Below, piece by piece: positions 9,082-19,972 of a stretch of DNA of 64,000 bases. A program made the position numbers and the translations under genes. This DNA is from Ceratotherium simum simum (lineage: Eukaryota > Chordata > Mammalia > Perissodactyla > Rhinocerotidae). Position 1 is the stretch's first letter. Each line of letters opens with the position of its first letter. The notes beneath the pieces are model-generated. The model saw nothing but the letters and a program-made list of their open reading frames with translations. It had not been told where the DNA came from and ran no database searches. The stretch is from positions 8,692,857 to 8,756,856 of the forward strand of contig NW_004454160.1 in NCBI RefSeq assembly GCF_000283155.1, read 5' to 3'.

Positions 9082-10620
9082 AAATAATTTTAAACTTACT
9101 GCAAAGTTGTAAGTATAGTACAAAGAATTCTTGTATCATAACCCTTCACCCAGATTCCCTCATTGTTAATATTTCATTGCATTTTCCCCCTCTTTCTCTG
9201 TGTATGTATGCTGATTTATTTATCTACGTTTATCTATACCCATTATAACTATTCTTTTTCCAAACCATTTGAAACTGAGCTGCAGACACGATGTCTTATT
9301 GTTCCTAAATACCCCAGTGTGTATTTCCCCAAAACCAGGACATTCTCCACTTACCACCATACAACCCTACAAATTAGAAAATCCACATTGATCCATCATC
9401 ATCCAGTCCATGAATTCTCTTCAGATTTCACTGACTGTCCCAACATTGACCCTTCCCTTTCTCTTCCAGGTTGCCATCAAGGACGATACATTGCATTTGG
9501 TTGTCCTGTCTCTTTAGTCTCTCTATCTGAAACAGTTCCTCAGTCTTCCCGATTTTCACGTCCTTGACCATTTTAAGGGGTACAAGCATTACATTCTGTA
9601 GGATGTTCCTCAACCTAAGTGTCTCTTCCTGGCAGAGTTGGGTCAGGATTTCCTGGCAGGAATACTGCAGAAATAACACCTTGCTCGTCTCAGTGCATCA
9701 CATCGGGCGGCACACATTGTCCATCTGTCTTGACACTGGTTGACTCCCTGGTTACGTTGCCAAGTTCTCCACCTTAAAGTCATCATTTTCCCATTTGTAA
9801 TTTAGTAGTATTATGTATAACGCCAGTATCCTGTTCCTCATCTAACCTCTGCCCACCAGCCTTAGCTCCATTGATGACTCCTGTCTGAATCAAACACCAT
9901 TATGATGGTTGACAAATGGCAATTTTCTTTCCATGATCCCTTCTCATTTATTTGGCATTATACTTTAAAGAAGAGCTTTTCCTTCTCTCTTATTTATTTG
10001 TTTGTTTATTGGTTATTTATTTATTTATATCAGTGTGGACTTATGGATTCCTATTTTGTTTAATGGGTTGTATCTCTTACTATAGTTAATTGTTTTGATG
10101 CCAAAATTGTCCCAGATTTAGCCAGTAAGAACTCCTTCAAGGTGGCTTCTGTGTCTTTTTGATGTGTCCCATCACTCTTTGAGCATCTCTTTATTTTCTA
10201 TCACAAAATGTGCTCCAGGATCTTCTTGTACTTTCCCATCCCAGCCTGGAATCAATTATTTCTCTAAGGAGTACTGGTTCCTTTTAGTGGTGGATGGTAT
10301 TTAGACACCAAGATCTGAGCCTGTGGTGTGCTCATTGCTGCTGTAGTGTCATTGCTTCTAGGCCTGCTCAACAGACAGAGCTAGAAAATATATGTACGTA
10401 TATATGTACATGCACATATGTACACATGCAACCATAACCATTTGTATATCTATATACAGAAAACATGAGTTCATACTCATTCCTTGAATTCCAATCCAAA
10501 ACTTAGGGTTCTTTCTAGCCTCCTCCTTTTCCATGTTTGTTAGTACCATCTCCAAAAGTGAAAAATTTGGGTTCTCATTATCCTTAATATACGTACTTAT
10601 GTGCTCAATCAATTACTTAT
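9082..10620 (+). mobile_element. Old L1 3' UTR
   Basis: Familiar L1M 3' UTR text in order: tagtacaaagaattcttg, cacccagattccctcattg, gaagagcttttccttctc, tatcagtgtggacttatgg, ggtggatggtatttagacacc and tcattgcttctagg. An AT/GT-rich patch lies at 10385-10450. No ORF1 or ORF2 is retained. The subfamily was not assigned and the orientation is from memory. Confidence 0.75.
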
Positions 10621-10894
10621 TTGCTAAATGGAGCCCATCTCCCAAATATGCTGACATCTTTTCTGCCTGCTATTTATACCCAACCTTATTACTTCACATC
10701 CTCGGATGCCAGAGGGAACACTACCCAAGGTACCTCTTCATGGCTCCCTTCTCTCTCTGTCCCCATGTTCACCACCATGTGACATGAACCGCTAACTGTT
10801 CTGTGCTGGGAAAGGAAGGGACAAGGAAAAGGGTTGACTGTACCTTTAAAATCACTTAGTACTTGAGCTTTCAGAGTCTTGTAAACCTTACTGT

Positions 10895-11047
10895 TCACAC
10901 AGCCCTTTTGTATACATTATGTCACCTAACCCCATTTCACAGATGAGAAAAAAATCATCTCAAAGGTTAAATGACTATATTCCACAATTTGTAGGTATCT
11001 GAACCCACACTAAAACCAGGACCTCTGATTCATTCTACCACATAACA
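10895..11047 (-). mobile_element. MIR SINE, antisense
   Basis: taaccccatttcacagatgag, then aaaggttaaatgac and a gaacccacac block, is the reverse of MIR. Confidence 0.6.
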
Positions 11048-11265
11048 GACGAGACCATCACACACAGCATGCTTATTCTCAAGTCCTAGAGCATGTGGCA
11101 TTAGTTTATCTTTGTCACCTCTTCCACAGTATGGATTGTCTGTTTCATTTATTTGGCTTTTTTTTCCCATCATGCAATCTTGTCATCTGTGGATGGTGCA
11201 GAATACTAAGGGCAGGTAATGAACATAAGCATGGAAATCACAAAAGAGGAAAAGGAAAGTGAACT

Positions 11266-11715
11266 GTGGCATACACACCCTAAGGTGACCCCCCTGAGTT
11301 ATGTACTTGCACAAGCCCCTCTCCTTGAGTGCAAGCAAGACCTGTGACCTGCTTCTAGCCAATTTAGTATGGCAGAGGTGATGGGATGTCACTCCCATGA
11401 TTACATCCTTGCCTTATATATGACACTGTCTTAGAAGACAAGTGAGAGACTCTCCTGCTGTCCTTGAGGAAGGAAGTGGCCATGTTGTGAGAGGCTGTGC
11501 AAGGGGCATATGGCAAGGAACTTTGGGCAGCCTCTAGGAACCGAGGGCAAGCCCTGGATGACAGCCATCAGGAAAACAAGGACTTCAGTCTTACATCTGC
11601 AAGGCACTGAAATCTATTTGTCCTGTGAGCTTGGAAGAGGATTGCAAACTTCAGAAAGGAATGCAGCCCTGCTGATACCTTGATTGCAGCCTATGAGCAC
11701 CTGAGCTTATATATA
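11266..11715 (+). mobile_element. MaLR/MLT-like LTR fragment
   Basis: Words shared with a common mammalian MaLR-type LTR: acctgtgacctgcttctagc, ggtgatgggatgtcactccc, ccatgttgtgagaggctg, ctgataccttgattgcagcc. The 3' end is cut off by the AT-rich edge of the next L1. Family assignment is from memory. No viral coding sequence is present. Confidence 0.5.
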
Positions 11716-11744
11716 TATGTCATTTATATAAATGTATAAACTGA

Positions 11745-12415
11745 TCTCAGAGACATAGCTGCACTCTCATGTTCACTGCAGCATTATGCACAAAAGCCAA
11801 GATGAAGAAACAACCCAAGTGGCCACTGACAGATGAATGGATAAAGAAAATGTGGTATATACATACAACGGAACACCATTCAGCCTTACAAAAGAAGAAA
11901 ATCCTACCTTCTGTGACAATACGGATGAACCTGGAGGGCACTATGCTAAGTAAAATAAGCTAGTCACAGAAGAACAAATACTGCAGGATACGCTTATATG
12001 AGCTACCTATAATAGCCAAACTCATAGAAACAGAGAATATGACAGTGGTTGCCAGGGGTGGAGGTGGAAATGAAGAGTTGTTCGATGGATATAAAGTTCC
12101 AGCCGTGCTAGATGAATAAGTTCTAGAGGTCTGCAGTACAGCATAGTGCCTATAGGTAACAATATGGTAATGCGTACTTCAAAATTTGTTAAGAGGATAG
12201 ATTTCACATTAAGTGTTCTTACCATAAAAAACAACCAAAGGAACACAGGGAAACTCTAGGACATGTTGGATATGTCTATTACATTGATTGTGGTGATGGT
12301 ATCATGGGTGTTTGCAAATGTCCAAACATGTAAAATTGCACACATTAAATATGTGCAGTTCTTTGTATATCAATTATACCTCAATGAAACTGTTAAAAAT
12401 AGATTTAAAAACAAA
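11745..12415 (+). mobile_element. L1 3' end (ORF2 tail and 3' UTR)
   Basis: Typical L1 end text: cactgcagcattatgcac, acagatgaatggataaag, ggaacaccattcagcctt, tggttgccaggggtgg, and the terminal ttgtatatcaattatacctc followed by an A-rich tail. The ORF2 relic at the left is interrupted, so it is dead. Confidence 0.85.
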
Positions 12416-12424
12416 TATTGTTTC

Positions 12425-12630
12425 CCATTCTGTACCACGCTCCTGAAGAGCAGGTATTATGCTTAATACATCTTTATCCTTCATAGCCCTCACTTGGCGT
12501 GGCACTTTGGATATATTAGCTTGAACTACATGAGATTGGCTGATATTTGACCATTTTGACACACAAAGATGATATTTCATATGGTTCGACCTAATAGTAT
12601 GTGCTCAATAAATGTTTATTGAAAAATGAT
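12425..12630 (+). mobile_element. L2 3' end, partly disrupted
   Basis: gagcaggtattatgc near the left and gtgctcaataaatgtttatt at 12601-12620 are the two ends of the L2 terminal region. The middle (about 12510-12590) does not match, so it may hold a small insertion. Confidence 0.45.
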
Positions 12631-12654
12631 AAGGATTTGGTATTTATTTTAAAT

Positions 12655-13485
12655 TTTTACTTAATCAGTGGAGTCAATTCCAGCCTGGATCTCTCTATTG
12701 AAAGCCAGACTTATATATCCAATCCCGACATTTTCTTTTGAGTGTCTAACAGGCGTCTCAAAGTCAATGTGTCCAAAATGAAGCTCTTACCCCAGGGCCC
12801 ATCCCCATCCTACACCTGTTTCTTCCCCCAGTCTTCCTTATCTAGGTAAATGACATCACTATTCCGGGAAAAAATGTAGAATACTCTTTAATTTCCCTCT
12901 TTTCCTCAAAGCCAACTCACAAGCAAGTTTTGTTGGGCTTCTTGCAAAGGATACCTCGAATCAGACACTACCAGTTTCACCCTGGTCCAACGCTTCGTCA
13001 TTTCTCACCTCATATACCTGTTGATCCCTCTGATTCCAATCTTGGTTCCCACCTCCTACAGTCCATTCTCTTCTCAGAAGCTCAGGTGATATTTAAAAAT
13101 GAATGTAAGACCATGACACTCTTCTCCCATGACCTGGTCCTGACCACATCTCCGGTCTCCTCTCCTACACGCTCCCTCTCTTCTGCTCCTCTCTTGTCAC
13201 ACTGGCTTCCTGCTGTTCTTTAACATGCCAGGTTGTTCCTTCCCAGGAGCTCTCTTCCCTGGGACACTCTTCCCCCAGATACTGACATGGCTAATCACTC
13301 ACTTCCTTCATTGTCTCTGCTCAGCTCTCAGCTCCTGGGGAGGTCCCCCACCCCCAATAGCCTCCCTGACTAGAGTGGAAGACGGAGGAGACTTGTCTCT
13401 GACTTGTTCCTCACTCTCCATGCGGGTGCAGTACAGAGCCTGGCGCAGATAAACACTCACACAATAATGAATGAATTAATAAATT
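12655..13485 (+). mobile_element. L2 LINE, ORF2 C-terminal part and 3' end
   Basis: The region reads in order with L2: a caaagtcaatgtgtccaaaa block (the conserved LNMSKTE-type RT segment), later cactcttcccccagatac, catggctaatcactcac and ending aataatgaatgaattaat. Frame-breaking indels and stops are frequent. Confidence 0.6.
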
Positions 13486-13589
13486 GCAAATGAGAGAGAG
13501 ACATGGGAAGCTGGGGTAGAGAAAGAAGGAGGGATGGAGGAAGCATTTCAAAAGGTATCAATATATGAGTTCCAAAAGGGACATATTTC

Positions 13590-13885
13590 TTAACAAGGAA
13601 AAAACAGAAATAGTAAGTCCTGTAGCAGTACAGAGGAGGGTGCTCTTGAAAAGAGCACCTCCTCACGGGAAGTGGCATTTGAGATATTCCCTAAAGGGCC
13701 AGGTAGGATTTCCATAGCCATAAAAGGACAGGTAAGAAATTGGCAGGTGCGGTGGAATCCCAGAGCTTTCCTGGACGGCTGGAGCTCAGTGTGCCTAGTG
13801 GAAACTGGGCCAGGAAGGTGTCCTGGGGCACCAGCTAAGAAGTGAGGGGCTGTGCTCTTTGATCAGTGGAGGCCTCTGAAGAACT
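13590..13885 (-). mobile_element. Probable L2 fragment, antisense
   Basis: ggaagtggcatttgagatat followed by gggccaggtaggatttcc resembles the reverse complement of L2 between its ORF2 end and 3' UTR. Degenerate. Confidence 0.4.
13633..13664. repeat. Inverted repeat, 14-bp stem with 3-nt loop
   Basis: Arms gaggagggtgctctt and aagagcacctcctc pair over 14 bp with a single bulged G and the loop gaa. It lies within the degenerate L2-like stretch and is too short for a microRNA precursor. Confidence 0.85.
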
Positions 13886-13889
13886 ATAA

Positions 13890-14035
13890 AGAAAAAAGGA
13901 AATCAGCATTCATTGAGTGCCACCTAAGCAGCAGGCACCAAATTAGGCAATTTCACATTCGACAGTCATCTCCTTGTGTTATATTGAGGAAGAAAATGAC
14001 CCAGAATCACTTAAAATAGTGTCTCAGAGAGGTAA
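13890..14035 (-). mobile_element. MIR SINE, antisense
   Basis: cattcattgagtgccacc, then aattaggcaatttcacattc and tgtctcagagaggtaag follow the reversed MIR order. Confidence 0.55.
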
Positions 14036-14159
14036 GTCCAGCAGCAGTATGCAGGACTGATTGGGAGGGAGAGACTTGTAGAAAGGAGACCAGTCAGGAG
14101 GCAAGAAGTGACATGGGCCCTACCAAGGGACATTACAAAGGAAGCATTCAATGTACACA

Positions 14160-14228
14160 ATTGTTTATATAAACACATTATATATATGTGTGTATATATA
14201 TGTATATGTGTACGTGTGTGTATACGCA
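14160..14228. repeat. TA/TG alternating simple repeat
   Basis: Alternating purine-pyrimidine run (tatatatgtgtgtatatata and onward to tacgtgtgtgtatacgc). Confidence 0.9.
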
Positions 14229-14395
14229 TTTATTCTGATTATCATTTTGATGTCTGTTGACATCCAGGACAAGCAATTTAGTACAAGTTTAGAAAATTCA
14301 AACAGTATAGAAAGCTCCAAAATAAAAAGTGTTTTTCTCCCTTACCCTTCCTACCAGTTCCTCTCCCCAAGCTAACCATAGTTAACACTTTCTCA
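14229..14395 (+). mobile_element. Old L1-type 3' UTR fragment
   Basis: gaaaattcaaacagtatag, aaataaaaagtgtttttctc, ccaagctaaccatagttaac match a segment common in old L1 3' UTRs. Confidence 0.5.
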
Positions 14396-14960
14396 TGACT
14401 TCATGAAGGAAGTGATGATGTTACTAGGACTTGGTGACAAAGAAAGGGGCAGGTGAGGGGGAGTGAGAGATGCCTCTGAAGTTTCCATCTTGGGTGACTT
14501 GGGGATGGCAGGGCCATCATCAGAGATAGAGCATCAGGGGCAGAGATGCTCCCCATACGTGGGAGTCCTTGAAGGGATGCATTCTGCATTGTTCACCCTT
14601 CTTTCCCTGCACCTATGGATTCTCACTCTGTAAAGCTGTCCCATTCAGAAAAAGGGCCATTCCGATGACCTCACCTTGCCCTGCTCCCACACTCCTGAAT
14701 CAAGATGGCTCTGAACCTAGGGAATGGACTAAGACCTTGATGGAGCACATCCCACTCGGGAAGCCAAGCCCAACTTGCGTGCTTCCTGCATTTCTGTCGT
14801 GTGGCAGCAGAACAGCTGCTGATGGACAGAAGGACACCAGGAAAGTGAACAACTATGCCTTATTTCATCAGGAACTCCTGTCTAAAGAAGGCCTGTTACA
14901 TTAAGAAAGTTAGGACCTCTGCCTGCCTGCAAACATGCGCCCAACCTACAAGTCATAGCC
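14396..14960. other. Unique sequence, nothing identified
   Basis: No repeat or convincing exon recognised. A 111-codon open frame at 14569-14904 has no recognisable domain. Confidence 0.45.
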
Positions 14961-14962
14961 CC

Positions 14963-15013
14963 ACAAATATATATATTTATAAAATCCACTCACACACACA
15001 CATATACACATAT
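14963..15013. repeat. AT then CA simple repeat
   Basis: aaatatatatatttataaaa passes into cacacacacacatatacaca, directly abutting the LTR that follows. Confidence 0.75.
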
Positions 15014-15588
15014 TGTATCAGTCAGGAGTCTCCAGAGAAACAGAACCAATAGGATGTGTAAGTAGGTAGGTAGGTAGGTAGATAGATAGATAGATAGAGG
15101 ATAGATTTATTTATCATGAGGAATTGGCTCACACAATTATGGAGGCTGAGAAGTCTCCAAATCTGCAGCTGGCAAGCTGGAGACCCAGAAGAGCCAATGG
15201 TGTAAGTTCCAGTCTGAGTCCAAAGGCCTGACCAGGGGAGCTGATTGTGTAAATTCCGGTTCAAAGGCCAGCAGGCTCGAGACCCAAGAAGAACCAATAT
15301 TTCAGTTTGAATCTGAAGGCAGAAAAAGACTGATGTCTCAGCTCAAGCAGTCAGGCAAGAGTTCCCTCTTACTTGAGGGACGATTAGTCTTTTTGTTCTA
15401 CTCAGGCCTTCAATTGATTGAACAAGACCCACCCACATTAGGGAGAGCCATCTGCTTTACTCAATCTACCTGTTCAAATGTTAACTTCATCCAAACACAC
15501 CCTCACAGACACACCCAGAATAATGTTTATCCAACTATCTGGGCACCCTGTGGCCCAGTCAAGTTGACACACAAAATTAACCATTACA
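15014..15588 (-). mobile_element. Complete solo LTR, MaLR/ERVL-like
   Basis: A 575-bp element with TG...CA termini (tgtatcagtcaggagtctcc to aattaaccattaca), flanked by matching 5-bp duplications CATAT at 15009-15013 and 15589-15593. On the minus strand an AATAAA signal lies at 15106-15111, close to the 3' end, which sets the orientation. An internal ~50-bp motif (gagacccaagaagaaccaat-type) is repeated two to three times. It is an old solo LTR left by recombination and carries no viral genes. Confidence 0.85.
15061..15098. repeat. (TAGG)n(TAGA)n microsatellite in the LTR
   Basis: Four to five taggtagg-type units pass directly into tagatagatagatagata. Located just beyond the LTR polyadenylation signal, it is probably polymorphic. 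Confidence 0.95.
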
Positions 15589-15593
15589 CATAT

Positions 15594-15622
15594 GTATATA
15601 TATTAATATATATATGTATTTT
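15594..15622. repeat. AT-rich tract flanking the solo LTR
   Basis: tatatattaatatatatatg. It continues the TA/CA-rich target in which the LTR landed. Confidence 0.7.
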
Positions 15623-16000
15623 TTCACTTGTGTTCTGGCCCATAGCAGAGGAAGATATGAACATTTGATGTCTTATTAATTCAGCCTGAAAATCTAGTTC
15701 TATCTTATGAAAACACTCCCTTATAAATACTGGAAGAATAGCTTGCATTCAGCCTGGTTTCAGACTTACATCTTAAATTTTTGCTTTATTAAGGGATTCA
15801 TTCACACGGGATCTTAGCACTTTGAAGTGTATTTGCTAAACTAAGTGCTCTCTTTAAATTTCTGACAGCAGTAAGATGCTCTGGGGAACTGGAGCGCTTG
15901 GGGAGGAGACCAAGGGGACCGTGTCTGTACAGTATTAGAGATTGCTCCCCCTTGCTGCCATGACCTCTCTGCCTAGGGGAATGGCTCAGGGATGTGGGCA
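15623..16000. other. Unique sequence, nothing identified
   Basis: AT-leaning unique sequence with no recognisable repeat. Confidence 0.45.
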
Positions 16001-16002
16001 GC

Positions 16003-16765
16003 ATCATTCATCCAACATAAATTTTTTGAGCACCTACGATGTGCCAGACATTGTTCAAGGCACTAAGAGTTCAGAAATGCACAAAACAAAGTCTCTGCCC
16101 TCATGAAGCTTGCATTCTAGTTGGGGTGTGGGTAGGGAGGTAAGCAATAGCCACATAAACAAATAAATATGTAATGTTTCCGGTGGTGACAGACAGAGAG
16201 AAAAATGAAGGAATGTCAGGGGGATAGAGAGCAATGGCAGGGTGAGGGGAAGCTGCTTTCATGGGGGTAATCAGGCTGATCTCTCTCTCTCATAAAGAGA
16301 GAACTGAAGGAAATGATCAAGAAAACCATCCAAGCTCATCCAAGATAAGAGCTTACTAGGCAGAGGGAACAGCAAATGCAAAGACCCTGAGGAAGACAAA
16401 TGCTGGGCATGCTTAAGGAGCATCAAAATCCATGTGTCTGGAATGAAGTAAGAGAGAGTGGTAGAAATGAGATCAGAGAGCTGGTGGAGGATCAGATGTG
16501 TAGAGCCTTGTGAGCGTTGACTAGAAATTAGGCTTCTACTTTGAGTGAAATAGGAAGCTGTTGGAGAGTTCCAAGCAGAGCCTAGACATAGTCTGATTTG
16601 TGTTTTAAAAGGATCACTGTGTTGAGGGTAGACTGAAGGGCAGCAAGGGTAAAAACAGGAAGACCACACAGGAGGCTATTGCAATGATCCAAATGAGAGA
16701 TGATGGAGGCTTGGAACATGGGGTAGCAGCGGAGGGGGTGAGAAGTCATTGGAGTTTTGGTAACT
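16003..16765 (-). mobile_element. L2 LINE, antisense (first part)
   Basis: Begins with the reversed L2 3' end (tcattcatccaacataaat, gagcacctacgatgtgccag, catgaagcttgcattctag) and continues into the reversed ORF2: agagggaacagcaaatgcaa, ttttaaaaggatcactgtg, ggaggctattgcaatgatcc. Continues at 16931 after an insertion. Confidence 0.78.
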
Positions 16766-16930
16766 AGCTCTCTGGAAAAAAGAGATAATTAAAACAAAAG
16801 CTCTCATTTTCAGCATTTGCCAATTTCTATGGTGTAAATGTTCCCACCATGGCCGACTTCAAGCTACTTATGGCTTAACAATCAGCATGCAAATTTCATG
16901 AATATTTAGCAGTCAGCTCTCAGCACAGCA
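16766..16930. promoter_or_regulatory. Foreign segment inside L2 with a POU octamer
   Basis: About 165 bp that do not fit L2 separate its two halves. The segment holds a perfect octamer ATGCAAAT at 16887-16894 followed by ttcatgaatattta. It may be an older insertion that I cannot name, or unique sequence retained at a deletion. The regulatory role is inference. Confidence 0.35.
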
Positions 16931-17225
16931 CTGTGGGAAGTGGTTGGGTCTGGACATATTTTTAGGATTGAGACAACAAAATGGCTGATAGATTCAATGT
17001 GGGCTGTGAAAAAAAGGGAGGAGTCGAGGATGGCACCAGGAGTTTTGGCCTGAGCAACTGGAAGGATACTTGCTCTTTATTGAGATAGGGAGGGATGATC
17101 AGGTTTGGGTAAGAACATCAGGATTCTATTCGGGATATGTCATGGTTAGATGCCAATGAGGCATCCAAGTGGAGATGTCTGGCAGGCAGAGTTTAGGGGA
17201 GATGTCTGGATAGCATATGATAGGA
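16931..17225 (-). mobile_element. L2 LINE, antisense (second part)
   Basis: Resumes the reversed L2 ORF2: gggaggagtcgaggatggca, gttttggcctgagcaactgg, catccaagtggagatgtctg. Collinear with the part ending at 16765. Confidence 0.68.
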
Positions 17226-17600
17226 AATACACTCTCCCTTCTCGAAAGGGCTCCCGGGACTGGTTTACACACAGTGGATTCCTGTCCACAGTGCATGCCT
17301 GCCCCAGGGAACTACCAGGAGCTTTGGTTTAGAGCTTCCAGCTGGGGCTGGGGGTTCTGCAGTGAGCCACCTGGGAGAAGACAGAAAATGCAGCAAACGC
17401 CTCCATTCAGTGAGTGCCCAGCATGGGTCGAGATACTAGAATTAAACTTAGATGCCGAGTTTACTGTATAGTTGGGGACATAAAAAAGAGAGAGTGATCC
17501 AAGACATTCTATAAAAAGGTCTAGGTTTTGCTGAACCTACACTTAATTTTTTATACTACTAGAGGGCAAGGAGAGAGGGAGGCAGTGTAGTCAACTGGAC
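17226..17600. other. Unique sequence, nothing identified
   Basis: No repeat recognised; L2 could extend a little further in eroded form. Confidence 0.45.
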
Positions 17601-17840
17601 TCAAAGATTTTTTTTTGATGAGCGTCTGTTAGTCTAATAAGCAGAAAAATACAAATAAAAACAAATCATGATTAGTAAACCATTTCACAAGTATTTTAAA
17701 ATTTCTTAACATAATGAATGATGGGTATAGCTCTAATTTATCCGTTCTTATTCATACAATGTATGAATTAAAGTAACCAATAGGTCCTTTATTATGGATG
17801 AACAGCATAATCAGAATTTTCATGTGGCCATAACCAAAGG
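17601..17840. promoter_or_regulatory. AT-rich unique block, possible noncoding element
   Basis: Unique AT-rich sequence with catgattagtaaacc, cataatgaatgatggg and gcataatcagaattttcatg. Homeodomain-like and forkhead-like (gtaaac) words are present, and no repeat is recognised. Confidence 0.25.
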
Positions 17841-17947
17841 ATGGGAAGCATTTTCCTGGGGAGATGAGGATAGAGAGGACATCCCAGGCTGCCGGGTCTG
17901 TAGGAGCAAAGAAGACTAGGCCACTGGAGAATATGCCTGCCCGGGGA

Positions 17948-18192
17948 TAACGGTAATAATCATAACAACAACATTTACTGAGCATTTACAATGACCCAGG
18001 CATGTGAATGTTTAAGTACTTTACATACAGTAAGCCATTCAATCTTCATATAAGCTTAAGAGGTAGATAACTATCATCCTGTTTTACAGATGAGAAAGCT
18101 GAAGTATTATGGTCCCACAGCAAGTAAGTAACAAGTAATGGAGAGAGAATTCTAATCCAAGCAGTCTGACTCCACAGCCTTGCTCTAAGTGC
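17948..18192 (-). mobile_element. MIR SINE, near full length, antisense
   Basis: aacaacatttactgagcatt, cattcaatcttcatataagc, ctgttttacagatgagaaag, gcagtctgactccacagcct: all MIR blocks in reverse order. Confidence 0.88.
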
Positions 18193-18870
18193 CGGCAGGT
18201 GGGTGGGGTAGGAGAGCAGAGGAGGCTGCCCACGGCCCCCAGGGCGTTCCCTTGAGGAGTTTCTTCTTCCCGACTCTTCTAAGATGAATGACGGCAAACA
18301 CTCACCATGCTCACCCTTCGGAGAGAAGGCTGCTCAAGCCAGTAGTGTCGGATCCATTCTATGAGTTTGAGCTCTGAATCATCATATTTTACAACTACCC
18401 ATTTTTTAAAAGAAGAAATGAATTTGCTCAGTTTTATTCTCTATTTTTGGATAACATACAGAAGCCACTTAGAGCATAATATTAACACTGTACATCAATG
18501 TCAGCCCTGCTCTAAGTGGCGCACGTCACATTCAGCTGTCTGCAAACTTGAAATGTTAGATGAGCTTGGTTCCTCCCGAGCAGCGGAAGCCGGAACATTC
18601 AGAGAAGCCCTTCCTTCTTCAGCTCAGAATTTCTGCGAGAGGATGAGTCCCAGGGCTGTCTAGTTGTAGGGGTATCAGAGAGTCTACTCCCACCCATCAC
18701 CCTGTGTGGCCATAAACATTAGCCCTGCAGCTTAACAAAACATGTTCTGTCTCAGCTCCCCCAGATGTGCCAATGCCCCCCGGAACTCTCAGTCCTTAAA
18801 AGGATGAAGGGATGCTTTTGAGGATCTTAACATCGACTGATATCTCAAGCCAAGCTGCCATTTCCTCCCA
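18193..18870. other. Unique sequence, nothing identified
   Basis: An AT-rich unique part at 18365-18510 is followed by GC-richer unique DNA. No exon or repeat recognised. Confidence 0.45.
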
Positions 18871-18879
18871 ACCACACCA

Positions 18880-19088
18880 CCAATACTGGTTGTCTTGCTC
18901 TCTCTTCTGCCTCGCTCTCCTCTCCTGCTCTCCCTGTCGCTTTCTCCCTGTCTCTCCAGTGCCTGCTGTCTCAGGTCATGCCCCTTATCTCTCTACCTCT
19001 CTCCTCATGGTTACTCACCTCCCACTCTGCCCCTACTTTGCTCTCTCTGTCTCTGGCACTGCTTTCCCTGGCCTGGAATCATTTCTCT
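18880..19088 (+). mobile_element. Possible L2 fragment in a CT-rich tract
   Basis: Strong pyrimidine bias with gctttccctggcctggaatc near the end, like the L2 segment encoding the conserved FPWPGI-type motif. Divergent. Confidence 0.32.
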
Positions 19089-19325
19089 TCTGTTATTGAT
19101 TTTTTTATTGAGGTATAATTTACATACAGTAAAGTACACAAATCTTAGCGGACAGCTCGATGGGTTTTGATATATATATACACCCATGTAACCACCACCC
19201 CGATCGAGATGTAGAACATCTCCAGCACCGCAGCAGGCTCCCCGGGGCCTCTTTTCTCACTGAATGGGGACCACTGTTCTGATTTCTATCACCTTTCTTG
19301 AATTTCCTCTAAAGGGAATCATGTG
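19089..19325 (+). mobile_element. Old L1-type 3' UTR fragment
   Basis: tttttattgaggtataattt, acatacagtaaagtacac, gatgggttttgatatatata, acacccatgtaaccaccacc: the classical L1M 3' UTR order. Confidence 0.72.
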
Positions 19326-19680
19326 GGATGTCATTTCTACCTCCTCAGCCGTGGCCCTGCTGAAAGGAGAAAGCATACAGGAGGAAGGCCAGGCAGGCTC
19401 TGACTCACACGGCCCGTACCCTTCTTGGAGGCCCTCAGGGCAGAGGGACTTTGGGTCTGGAGTGGCCCTGGTCCACACTGGCCTGACTCATGGGTATTCC
19501 TGGGAGTGTGAGCTGGGTTCCTGAGCCTCCAGATGCCCATCCCTCGTCCTCTGTGGGCTGGGTCCTGCTCTGGGAGAGGTTCTGTTACATCCTTGATGAA
19601 GCCCCACAGATCCCTGCTCATCCCAGATGGCCTCAGCTTCCCTTATATGTCACCACAGAATGTTAGGTATGAAAATCAAT
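19326..19680. other. Unique sequence, nothing identified
   Basis: No repeat or coding signal recognised; overlapping open frames on both strands are uninformative. Confidence 0.45.
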
Positions 19681-19682
19681 GT

Positions 19683-19797
19683 AAAAGATTTTCCTGTCTG
19701 TTTTTTTAAAATGAGAAATTAAGACCCACAGAGGGGCTCAGCTGGGACTAGAAATCAGGCCTACGGACCCCATCCTGCGCTCTTTCTATCAAAACAT
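19683..19797 (-). mobile_element. MIR SINE fragment, antisense
   Basis: tttaaaatgagaaattaaga, acccacagaggggctcagc, tgggactagaaatcaggcc and gcgctctttctatc match reversed MIR. Confidence 0.5.
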
Positions 19798-19972
19798 TTT
19801 AGGTCCATAGCTTCGTCACCTAGATTTTTAGGCAGTTCTGCTTATGCCCCCTCCCCCTCCCCTGGCACTTTCTGCAGATCTCCAGAGTATACTTCCCACC
19901 AGAGTCAGCATAGCCGCTGCAGGGACCTATCCTGAGGTAAGAATGGTAGATACCGCTAACCAAAAATTTACT

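Noticed and set aside
9163..9567. 134-codon open frame
   Set aside because: It lies wholly within an old L1 3' UTR.
13633..13664. microRNA precursor
   Set aside because: The 14-bp stem with a 3-nt loop is far too short for Drosha/Dicer processing.
14160..15622. CRISPR-like or regularly spaced repeats
   Set aside because: The repeated words are TA/TG microsatellites and LTR-internal motifs; no spaced conserved repeats, and the genome is mammalian.
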